Source: DATBLE01 sp963734065 (GTDB lineage Bacteria > Actinomycetota > Thermoleophilia > Gaiellales > Gaiellaceae). From it: a stretch of 64,000 nt of DNA. The stretch is from contig CAVTFN010000007.1 of the NCBI GenBank assembly GCA_963734065.1, positions 231,934 to 295,933 on the forward strand, written 5' to 3'. The first letter of the stretch is position 1, and the number at the start of each line of letters is the position of its first letter. Made by a program: the position numbers and the translations under genes. The notes under the pieces were generated by a model. The model ran no database searches, was not told the origin of the DNA, and was given only the letters and a program-made list of their open reading frames with translations. Of the stretch, positions 23,523-32,693 are shown piece by piece.

Positions 23523-24347
23523 CTACGAGCGGGGGTGCGCACGGTCGTAGACGCGCCGCAGGCGGCGGCCGTCGACGTGGCTGTAGATCTGCGTGGTCGA
23601 GAGCGAGCTGTGCCCGAGCAGCTCCTGGATCACCCGGAGGTCGGCACCCCCCTCGAGCAGGTGGGTGGCGAACGCGTGGCGCAGGCGGTGTGGGTTGGGC
23701 GTCAGGCGGCGGAGGGTGCTGGTGTCGAGGCGGCGGCCGCGGGCGGAGAGGAAGACCGCGTTCTCCGCGCCGCGCGCGAGCTGCGGGCGACCCTCGCGGA
23801 GGTAGTGCGTGAGCCGGTACGCCGCCTCCTCGCCGAGCGGCACCGTCCGTTCCTTCCCGCCCTTGCCGCGAACGTGGACGAGCTCCTGGTCGAAGTCGAC
23901 GTCCTGGAGATCGAGCCCGACCGCCTCGGCGCTGCGCAGGCCGGCGGAGTAGACGAGCTCGATCAGGGCACGGTTCCGCAGGCCGAGCGGCCCGTCGCGC
24001 TCGACGCCCTCGAGCAGCGCGTCGATCTCGCCGGCCTTGGGCGCGACCGGAAGGCGGCGCGGCCGCTTCGGCGCGAGTGACGCCTCCGGGACGCGGGCCG
24101 GGCCGAGCGCGGAGCGCAGCAGCGCGCGGACGGCGGTCAGCTTCCTGCCGATCGTCGCCGGCGCGAGCTTCGGCCGCCGCCGCCCGAGGTCGGCGACGTA
24201 GTCGGACAGGACGCGGACGTCCACGTCGTCCAGCTCGAGGCGGCGATCCCGGAGCCACGCAGTGAACTGCACGAGGTCGGTCCGGTAGGCGCGCCGTGTC
24301 GAGTCGGACAGCGCCGGGCTCGCGAGCAGGCGGTCGATCTCGTCCAT
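23523..24347 (-). CDS. Tyrosine recombinase, XerC/XerD family (copy 2)
   Basis: 274 residues. Core-binding domain STRRAYRTDLVQFTAWLRDR, then Arg in LVYSAGLRSAEAVGLDLQDV, Lys in VRGKGGKERTVPLGEEAAYR, His-x-x-Arg in PHRLRHAFATHLLEGGADLR and nucleophile Tyr in SSLSTTQIYSHVDGRRLRR. It is clearly paralogous to the copy at 22068 and lies on the same strand, separated by the carbonic anhydrase. Chromosome dimer resolution with the other copy is the likeliest role. A palindrome GTAACAC-T-GTGTTAC sits about 45 bp upstream of its start. Confidence 0.91.
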   Translation of the reverse strand: MDEIDRLLASPALSDSTRRAYRTDLVQFTAWLRDRRLELDDVDVRVLSDYVADLGRRRPKLAPATIGRKLTAVRALLRSALGPARVPEASLAPKRPRRLPVAPKAGEIDALLEGVERDGPLGLRNRALIELVYSAGLRSAEAVGLDLQDVDFDQELVHVRGKGGKERTVPLGEEAAYRLTHYLREGRPQLARGAENAVFLSARGRRLDTSTLRRLTPNPHRLRHAFATHLLEGGADLRVIQELLGHSSLSTTQIYSHVDGRRLRRVYDRAHPRS

Positions 24348-24392
24348 GCCTGAGAGTTCGGTTCGGCGGCGGCGACCCCTACGGCCAAGCTT

Positions 24393-24407
24393 GTAACACT
24401 GTGTTAC
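24393..24407. promoter_or_regulatory. Palindrome GTAACAC-T-GTGTTAC between the recombinase and nuclease genes
   Basis: A 15-bp perfect palindrome with a further GTAAC half-site 8 bp to the right (24415-24419). AT-rich relative to its surroundings. It lies in the promoter region of the recombinase gene (minus strand). Confidence 0.5.
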
Positions 24408-24418
24408 TTGTGTGGTAA

Positions 24419-24433
24419 CGGCCCTAAGGGCCG
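24419..24433 (-). terminator. Hairpin CGGCCC-TAA-GGGCCG over the nuclease stop codon
   Basis: A 6-bp GC stem with a 3-nt loop that contains the stop of the nuclease gene. It may terminate transcription or protect the 3' end. Confidence 0.35.
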
Positions 24434-24969
24434 GTATCGGCCGCGTGGTACGGATCGAACGGCGTTCGTGGGCACGCGCCCCACAGGCCCCGGTGGGCGG
24501 CTCGTGCGGTGCGCGCCGCAGTCATCAGCTCGGCGGCGTAGCGGCCGCGGTCGTGGTCGTAGAACCAGACCGTCGCAGCGCCCTGGCGGACGAGCTCCAG
24601 GTTCAGGTTCGTCGGGCCGCGGAAGAGGTAGCGGAGCAGCCGGCCGTAGCGGTCGACCTGGTCGAGCCGCGGGTCGGCCTCGACGCGCACGGTCGTGCCC
24701 GGCGGGATCAGCCGTCGCAGCAACGCACGGGCCTGAACGCCGTAGCACTCGCGCCCCTGGAGCTCCGGCGTGTCGATCTGGACCAGCCGAACGTGCTCGC
24801 CGTTCGCGAGCACCACGGTGTCGCCGTCGATCACGTACTGGATCCGGGCAAACGGGGACTGCGTCGGTGCCAGAGCTTGCTCTGGCTTCGACTCGGTTCC
24901 CATACGCGACGCAGACGCGGGTGCGGCGAGCGCGAGCACCAGCCCGAACAGGACGAGTCCACGCCGCAC
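24424..24969 (-). CDS. Secreted thermonuclease (SNase) family nuclease
   Basis: 181 residues starting RRGLVLFGLVLALAAPASAS, a Sec signal peptide. The SNase domain has YVIDGDTVVLANGEHVRLVQ, IDTPELQG (catalytic Arg and Glu) and VDRYGRLLRYLFRG (second Arg). It is expected to hydrolyse DNA and RNA outside the cell in a Ca-dependent way. The GTG at 24969 is preferred to an upstream ATG because TACACT ends exactly 6 nt before it and the signal peptide begins there. Divergent from the DUF3237-like gene, with overlapping promoters. Confidence 0.88.
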   Translation of the reverse strand: MRRGLVLFGLVLALAAPASASRMGTESKPEQALAPTQSPFARIQYVIDGDTVVLANGEHVRLVQIDTPELQGRECYGVQARALLRRLIPPGTTVRVEADPRLDQVDRYGRLLRYLFRGPTNLNLELVRQGAATVWFYDHDRGRYAAELMTAARTARAAHRGLWGACPRTPFDPYHAADTGP

Positions 24970-24975
24970 AGCCGC

Positions 24976-24985
24976 AGTGTAGGCT
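24976..24985. promoter_or_regulatory. Back-to-back -10 elements sharing TA (TACACT minus, TAGGCT plus)
   Basis: AGTGTAGGCT reads TACACT on the minus strand (6 nt before the nuclease GTG) and TAGGCT on the plus strand (12 nt before the ATG at 24998); the central TA serves both. Layout matches the known symmetric bidirectional bacterial promoters. Confidence 0.6.
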
Positions 24986-24997
24986 CCGCCCCTGCCG

Positions 24998-25420
24998 ATG
25001 AGGCTCGAGCACATCTTCGACCTCGACCTACGGTACGAGGGCGAGTACGTGGTCGTGCGCCCGTACGGTGGGCTCGACGGAGTCGGCTACGCCGCCGGAG
25101 CCGGTCGCGCGACCGGGCCGCGCGTCGAAGGCGACGTCAGGTTCTCGAACAATCCCCGGTACCGCGGCGACGGCGTCGTGCTTGCCGACCTCGCCGGAGC
25201 GATCGCCACCGACGACGGCGCGCGAATCGTCTTCTCGATCATGGGCCTGGGGCGCAAGAACGCGAACGGCCGGAGCTTCGACGTCGCGCTGGCAATGACT
25301 CTGGAGTCCGACGACGAACACTACGACTGGGCGAACGAGACGCTGTGCGTCGCCCGGGCAACCGTGATCGGGCGTCACGTGAAGATGCAGGTGCACCGGC
25401 TGCTGGTCGAGGGCATCTAG
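24998..25420 (+). CDS. DUF3237-like protein
   Basis: 140 residues, all beta. LEHIFDLDLRYEGEYVVVRP, ATGPRVEGDVRFSNNPRYRG and LAGAIATDDGARIVFSIMGL resemble the DUF3237 barrel family (PF11578), whose reaction is unknown. No signal peptide. A TAGGCT hexamer lies 12 nt before the ATG; it shares bases with the nuclease promoter. Its TAG stop is part of a TAGGAT that may belong to pckA. Confidence 0.6.
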   Translation: MRLEHIFDLDLRYEGEYVVVRPYGGLDGVGYAAGAGRATGPRVEGDVRFSNNPRYRGDGVVLADLAGAIATDDGARIVFSIMGLGRKNANGRSFDVALAMTLESDDEHYDWANETLCVARATVIGRHVKMQVHRLLVEGI

Positions 25421-25431
25421 GATTCGGATCC

Positions 25432-25437
25432 GAGGAG
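25432..25437 (+). promoter_or_regulatory. Shine-Dalgarno (GAGGAG) that sets the pckA start
   Basis: GAGGAG ends 7 nt before an in-frame ATC at 25445. No ATG, GTG or TTG is in this frame until 25634, so this site argues for an unusual AUC start. Confidence 0.65.
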
Positions 25438-25444
25438 AGCTGCA

Positions 25445-27034
<1,590 letters not shown>

Positions 27035-27035
27035 A

Positions 27036-27041
27036 TAGCGT
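27036..27041 (+). promoter_or_regulatory. -10 element (TAGCGT) of the sdh operon
   Basis: TAGCGT, 8 nt before the GTG at 27050, directly after the pckA stop. No Shine-Dalgarno. Confidence 0.5.
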
Positions 27042-27049
27042 CAGCTCTC

Positions 27050-28732
27050 GTGGACGCGAAGTACGACGTGGTCGTCGTCGGCGCCGGCCTGGCCGGGATG
27101 CGGGCCGCAGTCGAGGCGTTCGACGTCGGCGCGGACGTCGCCGTCATCTCGAAGATCCACCCGGTCCGCAGCCACTCCGGCGCGGCCGAAGGGGGCATCA
27201 ACGCCGCCCTCGGCAACGCCTCCGAGGACAGCCCGGAGATCCACGCGTACGACACCGTGAAGGGCTCCGACTACCTCGGCGACCAGGACGCGATCGAGGT
27301 CCTCTGCGACGAGGCGCCCGACGACGTGTACCAGCTCGAGAACTGGGGTGCGGTCTTCTCGCGCACCGACGAGGGGAAGATCGCCCAGCGGCCGTTCGGC
27401 GCCGCCGGCGCGCCCCGCACCGCCTACGCGGCCGACATCACCGGCCACGTCCTGGTCCAGGTGATGTACGAGCAGATGATGAAGCGCGACGTCCTCGTGC
27501 TGGAGGAGTACTTCGCGTGGAAGCTCGTCGTCGAGGACGGCCGCTGCCAGGGAGTGATCTGCTGGGACCTGCTCAACGGCGGCCTGAAGACGATCGGCGC
27601 CAAGACCGTGATCCTCTGCACCGGCGGCGCCGGCCGGCTGTACGTCGGCACGACCAACGCGTATTCCTGCACCGGCGACGGGATGACACTGGCGCTGCGC
27701 GCGGGTGTGCCGCTGAAGGACATGGAGATGATGCAGTTCCACCCCACGACGCTCGCGCCGTCGGGCGTGCTGATCACGGAGGGCTGCCGCGGCGAGGGCG
27801 CCTACTTGCTCAACTCCGAGGGCGAGCGCTTCCTCAAGGACTACGCCCCGAACACGATGGAGCTCGCCTCCCGCGACGTCATCTCCCGCGCCGAGCAGAC
27901 CGAGATCGACCAGGGCCGCGGCATCGACGGCAACGTCCTGCTCGACCTCCGCCATCTCGGCGCCGAGAAGATCGTCGAGCGGCTCCACGGCACCCGCGAG
28001 CTGTCGATGACCTTCGTCGGGATCGACCCGATCCACGACCCGATCCCCGTTCGCCCCGGGGCCCACTACCACATGGGCGGCGTCGACACCGACGTCTGGG
28101 GCCGCACCGAGCTGGAGGGCCTCTACGCCGCCGGCGAGTGCGCCTGCGTCTCGGTCCACGGCGCGAACCGGCTGGGCGGGAACGCGCTGATGGAGACGAT
28201 CACCTTCGGCAAGCGCTCCGGCCGCCACGCCGCCGAGTGGGCGCTCGCGAACACGACGGTCACCGTGCCGGAGGGCATCGTCTCGGACACCGAGCGCGAG
28301 CTGAAAGAGCTGCTCGACCGCACGGACGGCGAGCGGCCGTGGCGGATCCGCGAGGAGCTGGGCCAGACGATGCACGAGAACTTCGGCGTCTTCCGCCGCG
28401 AGGACCAGATGCTCGAGCAGCAGGACATCGTCGCCGCGCTGCGCGAGCGCTTCGAGCACGTGGTCGTCGAGGACAAGGGCGACGTCTTCAACAGCGACCT
28501 CACCCAGGCGCTGGAGCTTGGGTTCCTGCTCGAACTTGCCGATTGCATGATCGTGTCCGGTCTTGCCCGCAAGGAGAGCAGGGGCGCGCATGCGCGGCCG
28601 TACGACTACCCCGACCGCGATGATGCGAGCTACATGAAGCACACGATCGTCCGCTGGATCGCCGATCGCCCCGTGCTCGACTGGAAGCCGGTGACCGTGA
28701 CCAAGTGGCAGCCACAGGAAAGGAAGTACTAG
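27050..28732 (+). CDS. sdhA: Succinate dehydrogenase / fumarate reductase flavoprotein subunit
   Basis: 560 residues. FAD dinucleotide motif YDVVVVGAGLAGMRAAVEAF at the start, flavin-linking His region KIHPVRSHSGAAEGGINAAL, active-site HPTTLAPSGVLITEGCRGEG and SVHGANRLGGNALMETITFG. Oxidises succinate to fumarate with FAD. It leads an operon with a lipoprotein gene, sdhB and a CCG-domain subunit. No cytochrome b or membrane-anchor genes follow, so it resembles a type E succinate:acceptor reductase. GTG start after a TAGCGT hexamer. Confidence 0.92.
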   Translation: MDAKYDVVVVGAGLAGMRAAVEAFDVGADVAVISKIHPVRSHSGAAEGGINAALGNASEDSPEIHAYDTVKGSDYLGDQDAIEVLCDEAPDDVYQLENWGAVFSRTDEGKIAQRPFGAAGAPRTAYAADITGHVLVQVMYEQMMKRDVLVLEEYFAWKLVVEDGRCQGVICWDLLNGGLKTIGAKTVILCTGGAGRLYVGTTNAYSCTGDGMTLALRAGVPLKDMEMMQFHPTTLAPSGVLITEGCRGEGAYLLNSEGERFLKDYAPNTMELASRDVISRAEQTEIDQGRGIDGNVLLDLRHLGAEKIVERLHGTRELSMTFVGIDPIHDPIPVRPGAHYHMGGVDTDVWGRTELEGLYAAGECACVSVHGANRLGGNALMETITFGKRSGRHAAEWALANTTVTVPEGIVSDTERELKELLDRTDGERPWRIREELGQTMHENFGVFRREDQMLEQQDIVAALRERFEHVVVEDKGDVFNSDLTQALELGFLLELADCMIVSGLARKESRGAHARPYDYPDRDDASYMKHTIVRWIADRPVLDWKPVTVTKWQPQERKY

Positions 28733-28734
28733 CC

Positions 28735-29640
28735 ATGAAGGTGACAGCAGCCGCGGCGCTCGCCGCGCTGGCGCTGGCCGCCGCCGGCTGTGGCAGCTCG
28801 AGCGTGTCCGGGATCCCGGCATCGCCGTCTGCACAGAGCGGCGCCCGCTTCCTGGCGTCGGCCGCGACGAAGTCGACGGCGACGCCGAGCATGAAGACCG
28901 ACCTCACGGTGACGATGCTGTCGTCGCAGCTCCCGGGGGGGCGGATGGAGATGAGCGCCACCGGCGCGCTCGACAACCAGAACCACCGCATGAGCATGCG
29001 CCTCGACATGTCGAAGCTCGCGTCACAGCTCGGCGCAGCCGGGGCGATGGGATCTGCGGCCGACTGGGTCGGCCAGGAGGTCGCCGACTTCTCGAACGGC
29101 CAGGCCGTGATCTACCTGAACCTGCCGGTGCTCGCGAAGGTCATGCCCGGCGGCAAGCCCTGGATCAAGGTCGACCTGAGCGCGGTCGGCAAGCAGGCCG
29201 GCATCGACCTCTCGCAGTTCACCCAGCTCGGCACCGACCCGTCGCAGATGGTGGGCTGGCTCCGAACCGTCAGCGGCGACGTGACCACCGTCGGCACCGA
29301 GCAGATCGACGGCGTCGACACGACGCACTACCGCGCGAACGTCGATCTCTCGAAATATCCCGACCTCGTGCCGGCCGACCAGCGGGAGGCGGTGCGCAAG
29401 GCGATCGACCAACTGACCAAGACCGCGCACATCAGCTCGGTCCCGGTGCACGTCTGGGTCGACAAGGGCGGCCTCGTCCGTCAGATTCGTGCAGTGCTGA
29501 CGGAGTCGATCCAGGGACAGACGATGAACGTGGTGACGAACGAGCGGTTCTACGACTTCGGCGCCCCGGTGGACATCCAGATCCCGTCCAGCGACCAGGT
29601 GACGGACATCTCGAGCATGGCGGGAGCAGCGACGGGGTGA
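28735..29640 (+). CDS. Lipoprotein inserted between sdhA and sdhB
   Basis: 301 residues starting at ATG 28735 behind AGGAAAGGAAG. Lipobox LALAAAGC gives an acylated Cys at about residue 19; the mature part has the beta-rich layout of the LppX/LprG/LprF type (MEMSATGALDNQNHRMSMRL, VGTEQIDGVDTTHYRANVDL), which bind or shuttle lipids or glycans. It overlaps the sdhB start by one base (TGATG), so it is an obligate operon member. An anchoring role, for example tethering or lipid delivery, is inference. Such a gene inside an sdh operon is unusual. Confidence 0.82.
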   Translation: MKVTAAAALAALALAAAGCGSSSVSGIPASPSAQSGARFLASAATKSTATPSMKTDLTVTMLSSQLPGGRMEMSATGALDNQNHRMSMRLDMSKLASQLGAAGAMGSAADWVGQEVADFSNGQAVIYLNLPVLAKVMPGGKPWIKVDLSAVGKQAGIDLSQFTQLGTDPSQMVGWLRTVSGDVTTVGTEQIDGVDTTHYRANVDLSKYPDLVPADQREAVRKAIDQLTKTAHISSVPVHVWVDKGGLVRQIRAVLTESIQGQTMNVVTNERFYDFGAPVDIQIPSSDQVTDISSMAGAATG

Positions 29641-30686
29641 TGGACGTCGCCCTGAAGATCTGGCGGTTCGACGCCGAGTCCGGCGAGCGGGAGCTGCGCG
29701 ACTACCAGGTCGAAGCGCCCGAGTGGGCGTGCCTGCTCGACGTGCTCGACATCGTCAAGGACCAGGTCGACGGGACGCTGTCGTTCCGGAAGAGCTGCCG
29801 CATGATGATCTGCGGCTCGTGCGGCATGCGCATGGACGGGCGCGCCGTGCTCGCCTGCAAGGAGCGGATGCTGCCGATCGTCGAGGCCGGGCACGTGCCG
29901 GTGATCTCGGCGATGGGGAATCTGCCGATCGTCAAGGACCTCGTGGTCGACATGGGCCCGTTCTGGCAGAAGATGCATGCGATGAAGCCGTGGCTCCAGC
30001 CCGGATATCTCGAGGCGCCGGAGGACAAGGAGTTCCACGTCTCGCCCGCAGAGACCGAGGTGATCCACAAGGAGGCGCTCTGCATCAACTGCGGCTGCTG
30101 CGTCTCCGAGTGCAACTCGATGGAGTCCGACCCCGAGTTCCTCGGCCCCGCTGCGCTGGCGAAGGGGATGCGGTTCGTCGGCGACTCCCGCGATCAGGCG
30201 ACCAACGAGCGGCTCGAGTCCTACAACTCCGAGCACGGCATCTGGGATTGCACCCGCTGCTACTTCTGCACCGAGCGCTGCCCCAAGGGTGTCGACCCGC
30301 GCGACGCGATCGCGAAGCTCGGCGCCGAGTCGATCAAGGCCGGAATCGACCGCGACATGGGCGCGAAGCACGCGAACTGGTTCGTCACCTCGGCGAAGAC
30401 GACCGGCTGGCTGCGCGAGACCGAGCTCGTGCCGAAGACTCAGGGCGTCGTCTCCTCGATCAAGGAGATGAAGTTCGCGATGAGCCTGGCCCGGAAGGGC
30501 AAGGTGCCGCTGCCGTTCCCGCCGCACGTCGCCGAGAACCAGAAGCAGGCACGCGACCTCTACAACCTGGTCAAGGAGCAGGGCCGCGACGGCGCCGCCG
30601 GGATCGTCCAGGGCGAGAAGGGGCTCGCATACATCGAGTTCGCCGAAGAGGCGGAAAAGAAGGAGCACGAGGAGAAGGGCTCGTGA
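29640..30686 (+). CDS. sdhB: Succinate dehydrogenase iron-sulfur subunit
   Basis: 348 residues, about 100 longer than E. coli SdhB because of a C-terminal tail. 2Fe-2S ligands are in SFRKSCRMMICGSCGMRMDG with a later Cys in RAVLACKERM; 4Fe-4S and 3Fe-4S ligands are in CINCGCCVSECNSM and DCTRCYFCTERCPKGVDP. It passes electrons from SdhA to the next subunit. The start is taken as ATG 29640; a GTG at 29637 is one codon earlier. It overlaps the CCG subunit gene by GTGA. The acidic-basic tail (EFAEEAEKKEHEEKGS) is unusual. Confidence 0.92.
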   Translation: MDVALKIWRFDAESGERELRDYQVEAPEWACLLDVLDIVKDQVDGTLSFRKSCRMMICGSCGMRMDGRAVLACKERMLPIVEAGHVPVISAMGNLPIVKDLVVDMGPFWQKMHAMKPWLQPGYLEAPEDKEFHVSPAETEVIHKEALCINCGCCVSECNSMESDPEFLGPAALAKGMRFVGDSRDQATNERLESYNSEHGIWDCTRCYFCTERCPKGVDPRDAIAKLGAESIKAGIDRDMGAKHANWFVTSAKTTGWLRETELVPKTQGVVSSIKEMKFAMSLARKGKVPLPFPPHVAENQKQARDLYNLVKEQGRDGAAGIVQGEKGLAYIEFAEEAEKKEHEEKGS

Positions 30687-31564
30687 AGGTCGCGTACTAC
30701 AAGGGTTGCCTCGCCTCGCTCTCGGCGAAGGAGCTCGACACTTCGACGCAGGCACTTGCGCCCAAGCTCGGCATCGAGCTCGACGAGCTCGAATCCGTCA
30801 CCTGCTGCGGCGCCGGGGACATCCACGAGGCCGAGCCCGACTACTACCTGCATCTGAACGCGCGGATCCTCGCGTACGGCGAGGCGACCGGGGCGGACAC
30901 GCTGATGACGATCTGCAACGTCTGCACACTCAACCTCCGGCAGGCGAACTGGCAGCTGAAGAACGACGACGCGCTCCGCGTGCGGGTGAACGAGAACCTG
31001 GAGCGGGTCGGGGTGCCGCCGTACTCCGGCGGGATCGAGGTCAAGCACTTCCTCTGGCTGATCGCCGAGGGCGAGGGCTTCGAGCTGCTCAAGCAGGTCG
31101 CCCACAAGGGGCTCAAGGGTCTGAAGGTCGCGCCGTTCTACGGCTGTCAGATCCTGCGGCCGTCGAAGATCCTCGGCTTCGAGGATCCCGACCGGCCGTG
31201 GTCGCTCGAGCGGATCATCACCGCCTGCGGCGGCGAGCCGGTCGACTACCCGGCGAAGATCAAGTGCTGCGGCTTCCCGATCATCCAGGCGCGCGAGGAG
31301 ACGGCGCTCGGCGAGCTGATCCAGCCGATCGAGCAGGCGATGGAGGCCGGCGCAGACGCGATGGTCACGCCCTGCCCGCTCTGCCACCTGTCGCTGGACG
31401 CGTGGCAGCAGAAGCTGGAGGCGTCCACCGGCAGGACGTTCGGCTTGCCGATCATCCACCTCTCGCAGCTCGTCGGCGTCGCCGCCGGCCTGGCCGAGTC
31501 GAAGCTGAAGTTCAAGCGGCACGTCGTTCCGGTCGACCCGGTCGTCGAGCAGCTTTCGGTCTGA
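30683..31564 (+). CDS. CCG-domain subunit of succinate dehydrogenase (type E, HdrB/SdhE-like)
   Basis: 293 residues with two cysteine-rich CCG domains: first YYKGCLAS, ESVTCCGAGD and TICNVCTLNL; second FYGCQILRPSKI, KIKCCGFPII and TPCPLCHLSL. These occur in heterodisulfide reductase HdrB, glycolate oxidase and the SdhE subunit of archaeal and actinobacterial type E complexes, where they bind a special 4Fe-4S cluster and connect to quinone or thiol acceptors. It overlaps sdhB and ends the sdh gene set; it replaces the classic membrane anchors. The real electron acceptor is unknown. Confidence 0.9.
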   Translation: MKVAYYKGCLASLSAKELDTSTQALAPKLGIELDELESVTCCGAGDIHEAEPDYYLHLNARILAYGEATGADTLMTICNVCTLNLRQANWQLKNDDALRVRVNENLERVGVPPYSGGIEVKHFLWLIAEGEGFELLKQVAHKGLKGLKVAPFYGCQILRPSKILGFEDPDRPWSLERIITACGGEPVDYPAKIKCCGFPIIQAREETALGELIQPIEQAMEAGADAMVTPCPLCHLSLDAWQQKLEASTGRTFGLPIIHLSQLVGVAAGLAESKLKFKRHVVPVDPVVEQLSV

Positions 31565-31599
31565 CGCGCGAAGCCCTCAGGACCGGAGCGGCGGCGGTA

Positions 31600-32385
31600 G
31601 TGGGCGTCGCGACCGCCGGCATCGCCTGGGGGCTGTACGAGGCCGCCTGGGTGCGTCTGGGCGAGCTCCCGGTGCCGATCGCCGGCCTGCCGGAGGAGCT
31701 CGCGGGGCTGCGGATCGCCCACCTCGCCGACTTCCACCTCGGCGTGCCCTCCCCGGCGCGCCTGGCGATCGACCGCGCCGTCGACTGGGTGGCCGAACGG
31801 CAGCCCGACCTCGTGCTGCTCACCGGCGACCTGCTTGCCCGGCCCGAGGGAGCGGAGCGGCTGCGAGAGCTGATCGAGCGCCTGCCGCCGGTTTACGCCG
31901 TGCTCGGCAACCACGACTTCGCCGACAGCCGCGACCCGTTTTCGAAGCCGGTCGGCGAAGTCGATCTCGGGCGAGGCACGCTCCTCTCGGACGAGGCGGT
32001 GACGCTGGAGCTGCACGGGCGCCGCGTGCAGCTGGTCGGGGTCGACCCGCGCACGTACCTGCGCTGGGACGCGCGGCCGTGGGAGCTCGCCGAGCAGGAC
32101 GCCGACCTGCGCATCCTGCTCTCGCACTTCCCGCGGATCGTCGACAGGCTGCCTCAGGGCGCCTTCGACCTCGTCGTCTCCGGGCATATGCACGACGGCC
32201 AGATCTGCCTGCCCTACGGGCGCGGCAAGGTGCGGATCGCCCATCCGCGCGCGCCGTACAACCACGGGCTCTACCGCCGGGCCGGAGGGGTGCTGCACGT
32301 CTCGTCCGGGCTGGGCACGACGTTCGTCCCCTTCCGGTTCTTCGCGCGGCCGGAAGCAACGGAGCTGATCCTAGAATCAGCGTGA
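31600..32385 (+). CDS. Membrane-anchored metallophosphoesterase (YaeI-like)
   Basis: 261 residues from the GTG at 31600. One N-terminal hydrophobic segment (VGVATAGIAWGLYEAAW) then the calcineurin-like core: LRIAHLADFHLG, LVLLTGDLL, YAVLGNHDF, ILLSHFPRIVD and VVSGHMHDGQICLP, with the metal-binding His, Asp and Asn in order. Family members include UDP-diacylglucosamine hydrolase and cyclic nucleotide phosphodiesterases; YaeI-type are closest. A CTG at 31561, overlapping the preceding TGA, would add TREALRTG before the membrane segment and may be the true start. Its TGA overlaps the next ATG. Confidence 0.85.
   Translation: MGVATAGIAWGLYEAAWVRLGELPVPIAGLPEELAGLRIAHLADFHLGVPSPARLAIDRAVDWVAERQPDLVLLTGDLLARPEGAERLRELIERLPPVYAVLGNHDFADSRDPFSKPVGEVDLGRGTLLSDEAVTLELHGRRVQLVGVDPRTYLRWDARPWELAEQDADLRILLSHFPRIVDRLPQGAFDLVVSGHMHDGQICLPYGRGKVRIAHPRAPYNHGLYRRAGGVLHVSSGLGTTFVPFRFFARPEATELILESA
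32372..32377 (+). promoter_or_regulatory. -10 element (TAGAAT) of the Gls24-like gene
   Basis: TAGAAT, near consensus, 7 nt before the ATG at 32385, inside the end of the phosphoesterase gene. Confidence 0.55.
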
Positions 32386-32693
32386 TGGAAGGTCACGCCA
32401 GCATCTCGGCCGACGTCCTCGCGCGCTACGCCGCCGACGCGGCGCTCGAGGTCGACGGCGTGCGTTCGCTCGTCGGCAGCCACCTGCCCAGGCACCGGCC
32501 CGTGCGGATCGTGGTCGGGGACGACGGCCGCGTCTCGGTCGAGCTGCATCTGGTCGCGGAGTGGGGGGCGCCGTTCGGCCCGGTCGGCTCGGAGGTGCAG
32601 GCGCGCGTCGCCGAGTATCTGGCCCGGATGGCCGACGTCCAGCCGGCCCGGGTCGAGGTGGTCGTCGACGAGGTCGGCCCCGTCCGCGCCTGA
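32385..32693 (+). CDS. Asp23/Gls24 family envelope-stress protein
   Basis: 102 residues. ISADVLARYAADAALEVDGV, then VRIVVGDDGRVSVELHLVAE and the C-terminal VQARVAEYLARM are the Asp23/Gls24 (PF03780) pattern, named from alkaline-shock proteins of Gram-positives. No membrane segment. The function in Actinobacteria is vague, generally envelope stress. It overlaps both neighbours by one base (TGATG), making a three-gene coupled set with the phosphoesterase and the GNAT-like gene, yet has its own leaderless promoter. Confidence 0.8.
   Translation: MEGHASISADVLARYAADAALEVDGVRSLVGSHLPRHRPVRIVVGDDGRVSVELHLVAEWGAPFGPVGSEVQARVAEYLARMADVQPARVEVVVDEVGPVRA

Noticed and set aside
22997..23542. Longer N-terminus for the carbonic anhydrase.
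   Set aside because: The AAGGAGG lies inside the extension just before GTG 23470, and the extra residues overlap the recombinase end and are not conserved in this family.
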